A DNA stretch of 24,872 nucleotides from Trebonia sp035294225 (GTDB taxonomy: Bacteria; Actinomycetota; Actinomycetes; Streptosporangiales; Streptosporangiaceae): assembly GCA_035294225.1 (NCBI GenBank), contig DATGLH010000163.1, positions 1 to 24,872 on the forward strand. Direction: 5' to 3'. Positions 14,319 through 23,300 of the stretch are shown in pieces. Position numbers and translations under genes: made by a program. The notes beneath the pieces were generated by a model. That model ran no database searches. It had not been told where the DNA came from and worked only from the letters and a program-made list of their open reading frames with translations. Position 1 is the stretch's first letter. Each line of letters begins with the position of its first letter.

Positions 14319-15684
14319 CCGTGCGGGCCGCCTCGGTGACGCTGCCGGACAGCGACGGGTAGACCGAGAACGTGTGCGCGATCTGATCCACCGACAGGTT
14401 CTGCTCGATCGCGATCGAGATCGGCAGGATCAGCTCGCTCGCGCGCGGCGCGACGACCACGCCGCCGAGCACCATGCCGGTGCCGGGGCGGGCGAAGATC
14501 TTGACGAACCCGTCGCGGATTCCGGCCATCTTCGCGCGCGGGTTGGTGGCCAGCGGCTGCTTGACGACGCGGGCGGCGACCTCGCCGCGGTCCACCGCCG
14601 CCTGCGAGACGCCGACCGAGGCGATCTCCGGGTCGGTGAAGATCGTGGACGCCACGTGGCTGAGCCGGATCGGCTGCACCGCCTCGCCGAGCGCGTGCCA
14701 CATCGCGATCCGCCCCTGCATCGCGGCCACCGAGGCGAGCATCAGCACCCCCGTGCAGTCGCCCGCCGCGTACACGCCGGGCGCGGTCGTGCGCGACACC
14801 CGGTCCACCTCGATGAAGCCGCGGCTGTCGAGGTTGACGCCGGCCCGCTCGCAGCCGATCCCCGCCGTGCTCGGCACCATCCCGACGGTGAGCAGGCAGT
14901 GCGAGCCGGCCAGCGTCCGGCCGTCGGCCAGGGTGACCACCACCGCGTCGCCCTTGCGGTGCACCGCCTCGGCCCGCGACCTGCTGAGCACGTTCATGCC
15001 GCGCCGCCGGAACACGCCCTCGATGACAACCGCCGCGTCCTTGTCCTCGTGCGGCAGCACGCGGTCCCTGGACGACACCAGCGTGACCCGCGAACCGAGC
15101 GCCTGGTAGGCGCTGGCGAACTCGGCGCCGGTCACCCCGGAGCCGACCACGATGAGCTCCTCGGGCAGCTCCGGCAGGTCGTAGATCTGCCGGCAGGTGA
15201 GGATGCGCTCGCCGTCGGGCCGCGCGTCCGGCAGCGTCCGCGGGCTCGCCCCGGTCGCGATCAGCACCACGTCCGCCTGGACCGCCGTCCCGGCGGCCTC
15301 GATCGTGTGCGGGCCGGCCAGCTCGCCCCTGGCCCGGATGATCCGGACGCCCTCGGCCGCGACGTGCTCGGCTATATCGTGCGACTGCGCCGCCGCGAGC
15401 GCCTTGATCCGCGCGTACAGGGCGGGCGCGTCCACGCCGAGCACCGGGTTGGCGCCGCTGGCGAGCTGTAGGCCCAGCGAGGCCGAACGGCCCAGCGAGG
15501 TCATCGTGGACGAGGACTCGATCAGTGTCTTGCTGGGGACGCAGTCGGTGAGCACGCAGGCGCCGCCGAGGCCGTCTTCGTCGATGACGGTCACCTCGGC
15601 GCCGAGCTGCGCGGCCACCAGCGCGGCCTCATAGCCGCCGGGTCCGCCGCCCAGGATGGCGACACGTGGGCGTGGCAGTGTCAC
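14287..15684 (-). CDS. lpdA: NAD(P)H-quinone dehydrogenase LpdA, flavoprotein disulfide reductase family
   Basis: A 465-residue FAD enzyme of the dihydrolipoamide dehydrogenase superfamily. The FAD motif GGGPGGYEAA is at 12-21, and the redox pair C43/C48 is in GGACVLTDCVPSK. The NAD motif GSGVTGAEFA is at 181-190 and GVYAAGDCTG at 303-312. The C-terminal His-Glu dyad of true lipoamide dehydrogenases (HPTLSE) is replaced by YPSLSG (Y442, G447). This matches the Mycobacterium tuberculosis Rv3303c-type LpdA, which reduces quinones rather than lipoamide. The GTG at 15684 has no clear ribosome binding site; GATAAT lies 8 nt upstream, so the mRNA may be leaderless. Its stop is inside the 3' end of the convergent kinase-like gene. 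Confidence 0.92.
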   Translation of the reverse strand: MTLPRPRVAILGGGPGGYEAALVAAQLGAEVTVIDEDGLGGACVLTDCVPSKTLIESSSTMTSLGRSASLGLQLASGANPVLGVDAPALYARIKALAAAQSHDIAEHVAAEGVRIIRARGELAGPHTIEAAGTAVQADVVLIATGASPRTLPDARPDGERILTCRQIYDLPELPEELIVVGSGVTGAEFASAYQALGSRVTLVSSRDRVLPHEDKDAAVVIEGVFRRRGMNVLSRSRAEAVHRKGDAVVVTLADGRTLAGSHCLLTVGMVPSTAGIGCERAGVNLDSRGFIEVDRVSRTTAPGVYAAGDCTGVLMLASVAAMQGRIAMWHALGEAVQPIRLSHVASTIFTDPEIASVGVSQAAVDRGEVAARVVKQPLATNPRAKMAGIRDGFVKIFARPGTGMVLGGVVVAPRASELILPISIAIEQNLSVDQIAHTFSVYPSLSGSVTEAARTVMEFGTDAIF

Positions 15685-15692
15685 GTCAGGCG

Positions 15693-15698
15693 ATTATC
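15693..15698 (-). promoter_or_regulatory. -10-like hexamer GATAAT, 8 nt before the lpdA GTG
   Basis: GATAAT on the minus strand is followed by CGCCTGAC and the GTG start. This is the spacing expected if transcription starts at the start codon. No convincing -35 is seen; the nearest, TGCAAC, is a weak match at 18-bp spacing. Confidence 0.5.
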
Positions 15699-15745
15699 CC
15701 GTACGTTCCCTCCTCCGTTGCACGCCGCCCCCGGCGATTACGCCG

Positions 15746-15751
15746 TACGCT
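15746..15751 (+). promoter_or_regulatory. -10-like hexamer TACGCT, 8 nt before the cyclotransferase GTG
   Basis: TACGCT fits TANNNT and is followed by 8 nt and then the GTG at 15760. No usable ribosome binding site lies between, so the gene may be leaderless. TTGCAC at 15718-15723 is 22 bp away, too far for a normal -35. Confidence 0.45.
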
Positions 15752-15759
15752 TAGGCAGC

Positions 15760-16230
15760 GTGGCACTATACGCCGCCTACGGCAGCAACATGGATCCGGC
15801 GCAGATGCTCGAACGCTGCCCGCATTCCCCGCAGCGGGGCACCGGGTGGCTCGAGGGCTGGCGCCTGACTTTCGGCGGTGAGGACATCGGCTGGGACGGT
15901 GCGCTCACCACTGTCGTCGAGGACCCCGCCCAGCGGGTATTCGTCGTGCTTTACGACGTTCCCGAGATCGACGAGAAAGAGCTCGACACCTGGGACGGGG
16001 TGACCCTCGGCTTCTACCGCAAGCTCAAGGTCCGGGTGCAGACCCTGGACGGGGACCTGCTCGCCTGGCTGTACGTGCTCGACGCCTACGAGGGCGGGCT
16101 GCCTTCCGCGCGGCACCTGTCCATCCTGGTGGACGCGGCGATCAAGGCAGGCGCGCCCGACGACTACGTAGAGTGGCTGCGCTCACGGCCGTCCAACCCG
16201 CCGGCCGCCGCCGGCCAGCTGCCGGCGTAA
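15760..16230 (+). CDS. Gamma-glutamylcyclotransferase-like protein
   Basis: A 156-residue protein of the GGCT/AIG2-like fold, which in characterised members turns gamma-glutamyl compounds into 5-oxoproline. The nucleotide-like loop YAAYGSNMDP is at 4-13. ELDTWDGV (74-81) aligns with the family's L-D-x-x-E-G motif, but the catalytic Glu is Asp79 here. YRKLKVRVQTLDGDLLAWLYV (86-106 in part) and GLPSARHL (113-120) fit the rest of the fold. The GTG at 15760 places the YGSN motif at the usual distance from the N terminus; an open frame reaches back to 15718 but adds non-conserved residues. It is divergent from lpdA and its last 48 bp overlap the convergent PH-domain gene. Confidence 0.85.
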   Translation: MALYAAYGSNMDPAQMLERCPHSPQRGTGWLEGWRLTFGGEDIGWDGALTTVVEDPAQRVFVVLYDVPEIDEKELDTWDGVTLGFYRKLKVRVQTLDGDLLAWLYVLDAYEGGLPSARHLSILVDAAIKAGAPDDYVEWLRSRPSNPPAAAGQLPA

Positions 16231-16887
16231 GACGAGCACCGCGACGAGCAGCGCGAGCGCGGGGACGACGACGGCGGCGAACGCGGGCCAGTGCCAGGCG
16301 CTCACCGGGGGGCTGGCGGGCCCGCCCGCCGCGGCCGCGTGCGCCCGTTCGGCGAGCGCGGTCAGCTCGGCCGCTACACGCTCGGAGTCCGGGACGACAG
16401 GCGGCTCGCCGGCGGCGCCGGCCGGCGCGGGCGAGCCGAACGGTCCCCCGCCCCCCGGGCGGGACTGCGCGCGCAGCCGGGCGGCGGCCTGCCTGCGGCG
16501 CGGCGTCTGCACCGCCCACACGTAGATGACCCGCTGCGCCGTGCCGCCTTCGCCATGGCCGCCGAGCGGCCATTCGCACCGCACGCACAGCAGGTCGCCC
16601 CTGTCGATCCCGGCGACGGCCGCCCAGCCGACCCGGTGGTCGCGCAGCGGGTTCACGATCGTCAGCCCGTCGCCGTCGGCGACGACGCGCGGCCGCTGCG
16701 CCGTCGCGTACACCACGCCGGTGATCAGCAGCAGGGCGAACGCGACCACGACGGAGAAGTGATCCCTGCCCTGCACGGCCAGGTCGATCAGGTTGGCGGC
16801 CGCGAACAGCACCCACAGCCACCAGACCGCGACCGCGAACGGGGACCGGAACGTCCGCGGGGAGCCCGTGCCGGAGGTGTCAGTCAC
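16183..16887 (-). CDS. PH-domain membrane protein of unknown function
   Basis: A 234-residue protein with hydrophobic segments at about 17-38 and 44-62. A bacterial PH-like domain of about 66-128 follows (RVVADGDGLTIVNPLRDHRVGWAAV in part). After a Pro/Gly/Ala-rich linker comes a C-terminal membrane segment at about 200-221. Similar actinobacterial proteins carry a PH_6-type domain and have no assigned function. The GTG start lies in the 3' end of the amidohydrolase gene (8-bp overlap), so coupling is likely. Its C-terminal 48 bp overlap the convergent cyclotransferase gene. Confidence 0.8.
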   Translation of the reverse strand: MTDTSGTGSPRTFRSPFAVAVWWLWVLFAAANLIDLAVQGRDHFSVVVAFALLLITGVVYATAQRPRVVADGDGLTIVNPLRDHRVGWAAVAGIDRGDLLCVRCEWPLGGHGEGGTAQRVIYVWAVQTPRRRQAAARLRAQSRPGGGGPFGSPAPAGAAGEPPVVPDSERVAAELTALAERAHAAAAGGPASPPVSAWHWPAFAAVVVPALALLVAVLVLRRQLAGGGRRVGRP

Positions 16888-18184
16888 TGGTCGCGGGAGC
16901 GGGCCGGTGCGCCACCGGGCCCGCCGTGGCCGTAGGGGCGGCGGCCGGCCCGTGCTGCCACAGCGCGGTCAGGGCGGTGGCCGCCAGGACGCGGACGCCG
17001 ACGCCGATCGCCCGCTCGTCGACGTCGAAGGCCGGCTGGTGCAGGTCGCGGCACGCCGCCGCCCCCGGCGTCCTGGTGCCGAGCCTGGCCAGCGCGCCGG
17101 GCACCGACGACAGGTACCAGGCGAAGTCCTCGCCGCCCAGGCTCTGCCGCGTGTGCGCCACCGCTTCCGGTCCCAGCGCGGCCGCCACGGCGGCGGAGAA
17201 CATGGCGGCGCTGGTCTGTTCGTTCACCGTCGGCGGGACGTCGCGCAGGTATTCGAGGTCCGCGGTCACGTTGTAGGCGGCGGCCACCGACCGGACCAGC
17301 TCCCCGACCAGCTCGCCCGCGAAGCGCCACGCCTCCTCGTCCAGGCAGCGCACCGTGCCCTCGGCCGTCCCCTCGCCGGGGATCGCGTTCGCCGCCGACC
17401 CGGCGCTGATCCTGCCCCACACCAGGCTCAGGCCCGACCGGGGGTCGACCCGGCGGGACAGCGCGGCCGGCAGCTCGGTCACGATCTTCCCGAGCGCGTA
17501 CACCACGTCGGCGGTCAGGTGCGGGCGCGCGGTGTGCCCGCCCGGACCGGTCACCGTCACCTTGATCTTGTCGCAGGCGGCGGTGATGGCCCCCGCGCGG
17601 ACGCCCACCTTGCCCACGTCCAGCCTCGGGTCGCAGTGCAGCGTGAAGATCCGGCCGACTGACGTCAGCCCGCCCGCGGCGATGACGTCCCGTGCGCCGG
17701 TGCTGAGCTCTTCGGCCGGCTGGAAGATCAGCCTGACCGGCCCCGGCAGCAGCCCCGCCCGCGCCTGCTCCGCGAGGAACAGGCCGGCGCCCAGCAGCAC
17801 TGCCGTGTGCACGTCGTGGCCGCACGCGTGGCAGGCGCCGGGCACCGTGGACCGGTACGGGACATCCTTCTCGTCCGTCATCGGAAGGGCATCGAGGTCA
17901 GCCCGGAGAGCGACGGCGTGCGCCCCGGGGAGGCCGCCCGTCCTCCCATATCCCCCCGGCCCCGGGCCGACGTCGGCGAGCAGGCCGGTTCCCCCGGGCA
18001 GCCGCACCGGGTGCAGGCCGGCCGCGGCCAGCCGCTCCGCGACCAGCCGGGTAGTGCGATACTCACGGTTGCCTGGCTCCGGATGCGCGTGCAGGTCGCG
18101 GCGGAACTCGATCAGCTCCGCCTCGCGCGCCGCGAGGAAGGCGTCCAGGTCCGCGGTGAGGTGATTACCCTCCATGCCCACCAT
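16880..18184 (-). CDS. M20D-family metal-dependent amidohydrolase/peptidase
   Basis: A 434-residue hydrolase of the HipO/AbgB/IAA-amino-acid hydrolase group, which cleaves N-acyl or aminobenzoyl-type amide bonds. The exact substrate is not visible. Metal and catalytic residues are present: C121 and H123 in HACGHDVHT, E158/E159 in QPAEE, H183 in TLHCDP and H382 in DLHQPAF. RRDLHAHPE near the N terminus (28-36) is typical. The lid/dimerisation domain is at about 205-320 and starts VTVTGPGGHTARP. The ATG at 18184 is chosen; ATG at 18175 is possible, and neither has a well-spaced ribosome binding site. The start lies inside the 3' end of the carboxylate-amine ligase gene (20-bp overlap), so translation is probably coupled. 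The C-terminal 25 residues are Ala/Pro-rich. Confidence 0.9.
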   Translation of the reverse strand: MVGMEGNHLTADLDAFLAAREAELIEFRRDLHAHPEPGNREYRTTRLVAERLAAAGLHPVRLPGGTGLLADVGPGPGGYGRTGGLPGAHAVALRADLDALPMTDEKDVPYRSTVPGACHACGHDVHTAVLLGAGLFLAEQARAGLLPGPVRLIFQPAEELSTGARDVIAAGGLTSVGRIFTLHCDPRLDVGKVGVRAGAITAACDKIKVTVTGPGGHTARPHLTADVVYALGKIVTELPAALSRRVDPRSGLSLVWGRISAGSAANAIPGEGTAEGTVRCLDEEAWRFAGELVGELVRSVAAAYNVTADLEYLRDVPPTVNEQTSAAMFSAAVAAALGPEAVAHTRQSLGGEDFAWYLSSVPGALARLGTRTPGAAACRDLHQPAFDVDERAIGVGVRVLAATALTALWQHGPAAAPTATAGPVAHRPAPATSD

Positions 18185-19328
18185 CCCCGCCGAGGACGAA
18201 CCGGTCCTCGGCGAACTCGGTGACGAGCGCGTCCACCACGCTGGTCAGGTCGCCGTAGGCGGCGTGCACGGCACGCTGCCGCTCGTACGAGGCGCCGCAC
18301 TCGAGCACCTCGGACGCGACCGCGAGCTCCCCGGCACAGCCGAGCCGCCATGCTACCGGCTCCAGGTCGCGCAGCAGCTCGTATATCTCATCTCGCAGCG
18401 GCGCGGTCGTCCCGGAGTCGTCGGTGATCACGATAGCGTCTAGCCCGTACCTGGTGGCCCGCCACTTGTTGTCCCGCACCACCCACGGCGACCTGCTCAG
18501 CAGCTGGTATCCGCGGTCCAGCTGGGTGTCGAAGAGCTGCACCATGCACTGCGCGAGCGCGGCTACCATGCCGATCTCCCTGAAGGTCGGAACGGCGTCG
18601 GCGACGCGGATCTCCACGGTGCCGAAGTCCGGATGCGGGCGGACGTCCCACCACACTTCCTTGATGGTGCGGATGGTCCCCGCCCGCAGCTGGGTGCCCA
18701 TGTACTCCTCGAAGCGCTTCCAGTCGGGCAGCCCGGGCGCCGGGCCGGTGTTCGGCAGCGCGCCGAACACTACCGAGCGCGCCGAGGCGAGGCCGGTGTC
18801 CTGGCCGGACCAGAACGGGCTCGACGCCGTGAGCCCGAGGAAGTGCGGCAGGTAGGTGGTGAGGGCGTTGATGATCGGCATCACCCGGTCCGCGTCCCGC
18901 AGCCCCACGTGCACGTGGACCGCGAAGGTCTGCAACCTGCGGGCGGGCCACTGGATCTGCTCCACGAGCTCCGAATAGCGCTGGCTCGGCGCCATCTTCG
19001 CGTCCCGCCAGTCGCTTATCGGATGGGTGCCCGCGCCGGCCAGCACGATCCCGTGCGGCTCGGCGGATCGCTGCAACTCCTTTATCGTCGCGGAAAGGTC
19101 GGCCTTGGCTTCGTCGACCGTCCCGCAGATCCCGGTCACGACCTCGACCGTGGACTGCATCAGCTCATGCCTCACCTTGGGATGCTCGCCGCTTTCCTGC
19201 AGCCCCGGCAGGCCGGCCAGCACCGTGGCGGCGTCCTGACGGAGCATGCGCGTCCGCGCGTCGATGAGCTGCACCTCCCATTCGACGCCGAGCGTCGGTC
19301 CAGGGGAGGGCCTCCAGCCAATCGTCAT
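18165..19328 (-). CDS. YbdK/GCS2-type carboxylate-amine ligase (putative glutamate-cysteine ligase)
   Basis: ATP-dependent ligase of the glutamate-cysteine ligase type 2 family. E. coli YbdK has weak gamma-glutamylcysteine synthetase activity, but the real substrate of actinobacterial members is unsettled. The product has 387 residues. LGVEWEVQLID at 13-23 holds the conserved acidic pair E16/E18. HPKVRHELMQSTVEVVTG is at 49-66, FAVHVHVGLRD at 135-145, and the late active-site motif VEIRVADAVPT at 238-248 with E239 and R241. The frame is open for 31 more codons, but ATG at 19328 follows a perfect GGAGG by 5 nt and matches the family N terminus. It heads an overlapping three-gene run with the amidohydrolase and PH protein. 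Confidence 0.9.
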   Translation of the reverse strand: MTIGWRPSPGPTLGVEWEVQLIDARTRMLRQDAATVLAGLPGLQESGEHPKVRHELMQSTVEVVTGICGTVDEAKADLSATIKELQRSAEPHGIVLAGAGTHPISDWRDAKMAPSQRYSELVEQIQWPARRLQTFAVHVHVGLRDADRVMPIINALTTYLPHFLGLTASSPFWSGQDTGLASARSVVFGALPNTGPAPGLPDWKRFEEYMGTQLRAGTIRTIKEVWWDVRPHPDFGTVEIRVADAVPTFREIGMVAALAQCMVQLFDTQLDRGYQLLSRSPWVVRDNKWRATRYGLDAIVITDDSGTTAPLRDEIYELLRDLEPVAWRLGCAGELAVASEVLECGASYERQRAVHAAYGDLTSVVDALVTEFAEDRFVLGGDGGHGG

Positions 19329-19333
19329 GACAA

Positions 19334-19338
19334 CCTCC
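19334..19338 (-). promoter_or_regulatory. Strong ribosome binding site GGAGG of the carboxylate-amine ligase
   Basis: GGAGG on the minus strand is 5 nt upstream of the ATG at 19328. It rules out the longer open frame that begins at 19421. Confidence 0.85.
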
Positions 19339-19451
19339 AGGTGGCGGGAATTGCGCAAAGAAAGGGGGGCGCCACTAACGATTTCCCGCTGCCCGGGATT
19401 GAACCGTACCCGGACCGGCACTATCCACCCTATTGCCCGGTGCCGGCCGGG

Positions 19452-21029
<1,578 letters not shown>

Positions 21030-21035
21030 GGGGCC

Positions 21036-21041
21036 AGGGTA
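21036..21041 (-). promoter_or_regulatory. -10-like hexamer TACCCT, 6 nt before the mutase ATG
   Basis: TACCCT on the minus strand fits TANNNT and is followed by GGCCCC and the ATG. There is no purine-rich binding site in between, suggesting a leaderless transcript. The region further upstream is GC-rich repeat with no obvious -35. Confidence 0.4.
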
Positions 21042-21083
21042 CGTGGGCGTGCCGCCGCGGCGGGAGGGGGGATTCCGGCCCCC

Positions 21084-21148
21084 GCGGGGTGCGGCGGGTG
21101 CCGCGGGGTGCGGCGGGTGCCGCAGGGGGTGCCGCGGGGGCCGCGGGG
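21084..21148. repeat. G-rich tandem repeat after the trpS stop codon
   Basis: Two identical 19-bp units, GCGGGGTGCGGCGGGTGCC (21084-21102 and 21103-21121), are followed by shorter decayed units at 21122-21133, 21134-21142 and 21143-21148. The array ends at the trpS stop codon. The plus strand has at least six runs of three to five G, enough for a G-quadruplex. RNA from the minus-strand genes would instead be C-rich. Confidence 0.8.
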
Positions 21149-22153
21149 TCAGGCGACCGGCGGCAGGCCGCACCGGGCGCGGACGGTGGCCATGGTCTCG
21201 CGGGCGATCGCGCCGGCGCGGCGGGCGCCGTCGAGGAGCACGCGGTCGAGTTCGCCGGGGTCGGCGAGGATCTTCGCGGTCCGCTCCCTGATCGGGGCGA
21301 ACGTGTCCGCCACGAGCTCGCCGAGGTCCTTCTTGAACGTGCCGTAGCCGGAGTCGCCGTAGCGCTCGGCGATCGAGTCGGCCGGCTCCCCCGACAGCGC
21401 CGAGTAGATCCGCAGCAGGTTGGTCACGCCGGGCTTGGCCTCTTCGTCCACGCGCACGACCGTCTCGGCGTCGGTCACCGCGCGCGCGATCTTGCGCCTG
21501 ATCACGTCCGGTTCGTCGAGCAGGTCGATGATGCCCTGCGGGGACGAGGACGACTTGCTCATCTTGCTGGCCGGGTCCTGCAGGTCGGTGATCTTCGACA
21601 CCGCGGGGAGGATGTAGGGCGCGGGCGTCACGAAGGTCTCGCCGAATCGGTGGTTGAACCGCTGCGCGAGCGTCCGGGACAGCTCCAGGTGCTGCCGCTG
21701 ATCCTCGCCCACCGGCACCTCGTCGGCCCGGTACAGCAGGATGTCAGCGGCCTGCAGGATCGGGTAGGTGAACAGCCCGACCGACGCCGCCTCGGCGCCG
21801 CCGCGCGCGGTCTTGTCCTTGAACTGGGTCATCCGGTTCGCCTCGCCGAAGCCGGTCAGGCAGCCGAGAATCCAGCTCAGCTCGGCGTGCTCGGGCACCT
21901 GGCTCTGCACGAACAGGATGCAGTGCTCGGGGTCGAGGCCCGCGGCGATCAGCTGGGCGGCGGCCACCCGGGTCCGCCGGCGCAGCGCGTCCGGGTCGTA
22001 CGGCACCGTGATCGCGTGCAGGTCCACCACGCAGTAGATGGCGTCGCGGGTCTCCTGGAGCTCCACCCACTGGCGGACGGCGCCGAGGTAGTTGCCGAGG
22101 TGGAACGAATCGGCGGTCGGCTGGATGCCGGAGAAGACGCGACGAGTAGCCAT
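21149..22153 (-). CDS. trpS: Tryptophanyl-tRNA synthetase
   Basis: Class I aminoacyl-tRNA synthetase charging tRNA-Trp. The 334-residue product has the usual bacterial length. The HIGH-type motif is HLGN at 18-21 in FSGIQPTADSFHLGNYLGA, and KMSKS is at 197-201. AEVP-type variation is not seen; DEVPVGEDQRQHLELSR (144-160) is the conserved region near the active site. The ATG at 22153 follows the guaB3 stop by 11 nt. There is no ribosome binding site, but TAGACT, which overlaps the guaB3 TAG stop, is 8 nt upstream. Leaderless transcription or coupled translation are both possible. No Trp-rich leader peptide or T-box-like structure is visible. Confidence 0.96.
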   Translation of the reverse strand: MATRRVFSGIQPTADSFHLGNYLGAVRQWVELQETRDAIYCVVDLHAITVPYDPDALRRRTRVAAAQLIAAGLDPEHCILFVQSQVPEHAELSWILGCLTGFGEANRMTQFKDKTARGGAEAASVGLFTYPILQAADILLYRADEVPVGEDQRQHLELSRTLAQRFNHRFGETFVTPAPYILPAVSKITDLQDPASKMSKSSSSPQGIIDLLDEPDVIRRKIARAVTDAETVVRVDEEAKPGVTNLLRIYSALSGEPADSIAERYGDSGYGTFKKDLGELVADTFAPIRERTAKILADPGELDRVLLDGARRAGAIARETMATVRARCGLPPVA

Positions 22154-22164
22154 GGCCAGGAAGT

Positions 22165-23292
22165 CTAGCGGGACCGCGTGTCCGGCGGGGTGAGGACCAC
22201 CTCGACCCGCTGGAACTCCTTCAGGTCCGTGTATCCGGCGGTCGCCATCGTGCGGCGGAGCGCTCCCATCAGGTTCATCGACCCGTCCGGGACGGTCGAC
22301 GGGCCGTGCAGGATCTGCTCCATGGTGCCGATCGTGCCGACCCTCACGCGGGCGCCGCGGGGCAGCTCCGGGTGGTTGGCCTCACTGCCCCAGTGGTAGC
22401 CGCGCCCTGGCGCCTGCTCGGCGCGTGCCAGCGGCGAGCCGACCATGACGGCGTCGGAGCCGAGCGCGAGTGCCTTGGCGATGTCACCGCTGCGGGTCAT
22501 CGAGCCGTCGGCGATCACGTGCACGTACCGGCCGCCGGACTCGTCCAGGTAGTCGCGGCGGGCAGCCGCTACGTCCGCGATCGCGGTGGCCATCGGCACC
22601 GCGACGCCGAGCACCGCGGCAGTGGTGTGCCCCGATCCCCCGCCGAACCCGACGAGCACGCCGGCCGCGCCGGTGCGCATCAGGTGCAGGGCGGCCGTGT
22701 AGGTGGCGCAGCCGCCCACGATGACGGGGATGTCGAGTTCGTAGATGAACTGCTTCAGGTTCAGCGGCTCGGTGCGGCCGGACACGTGCTCCGCCGACAC
22801 GGTGGTGCCGCGGATGACGAAGATGTCGGCGCCCGCGTCCACGACCGCCTTGTGGTACCGCGCGGTACGCTGCGGCGACAGCCGCGCCGCGGTGATCACG
22901 CCCGCCCGGGAGATCTCCTCGATCCGCCGCCCGATCAGCTCCTCCTTGATCGGCTCGGCGTAGATTTCCTGGAGCCGCCGGGTGGCCGCATCCTCGCCGA
23001 GTTCCGCCACCTCCTCCAGGAGCGGCTCAGGGTCCTCGAACCGTGTCCACAGGCCCTCAAGGTCCAGCACGCCGAGGCCGCCGAGCCGGCCGATCGTGAT
23101 CGCCGTCGCGGGCGAGACCACGCTGTCCATGGGGCAGGCGATCAGCGGCAGGTCAAACCGGTACGCGTCGATCTGCCAGGTGATCGACACCTCTTCGGGG
23201 TCGCGGGTCCGGCGCGCGGGAACGATCCCGATCTCGTCGAGCGTGTACGCCCGGCGCCCGGTCTTGCCGCGCCCGATTTCCATATCCGTCAC
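22165..23292 (-). CDS. guaB3: GuaB3-family IMP dehydrogenase-related protein
   Basis: A 375-residue (beta/alpha)8 protein of the actinobacterial GuaB3 group that accompanies guaB. It has the N-terminal IMPDH core and no CBS (Bateman) domains. The catalytic loop GPGSICTT of IMPDH corresponds here to GGGSGHTT at about 218-225, with His in place of the catalytic Cys. YVHVIADGSMTRSGDIAKALALGSDAVM in part (256-283) retains the phosphate-binding half. Family function in actinobacteria is not established; a purine-nucleotide role is inferred from homology and from its position behind guaB. GTG at 23292 lies 8 nt after the guaB stop and an ATG at 23283 is an alternative. Spacing implies one operon. 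Confidence 0.92.
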   Translation of the reverse strand: MTDMEIGRGKTGRRAYTLDEIGIVPARRTRDPEEVSITWQIDAYRFDLPLIACPMDSVVSPATAITIGRLGGLGVLDLEGLWTRFEDPEPLLEEVAELGEDAATRRLQEIYAEPIKEELIGRRIEEISRAGVITAARLSPQRTARYHKAVVDAGADIFVIRGTTVSAEHVSGRTEPLNLKQFIYELDIPVIVGGCATYTAALHLMRTGAAGVLVGFGGGSGHTTAAVLGVAVPMATAIADVAAARRDYLDESGGRYVHVIADGSMTRSGDIAKALALGSDAVMVGSPLARAEQAPGRGYHWGSEANHPELPRGARVRVGTIGTMEQILHGPSTVPDGSMNLMGALRRTMATAGYTDLKEFQRVEVVLTPPDTRSR

Positions 23293-23300
23293 GTGACCGC

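Noticed and set aside
21030..21173. N-terminal 48-codon extension of the mutase
   Set aside because: It encodes only Pro/Arg-rich translation of the G-rich repeat and overlaps the trpS 3' end.
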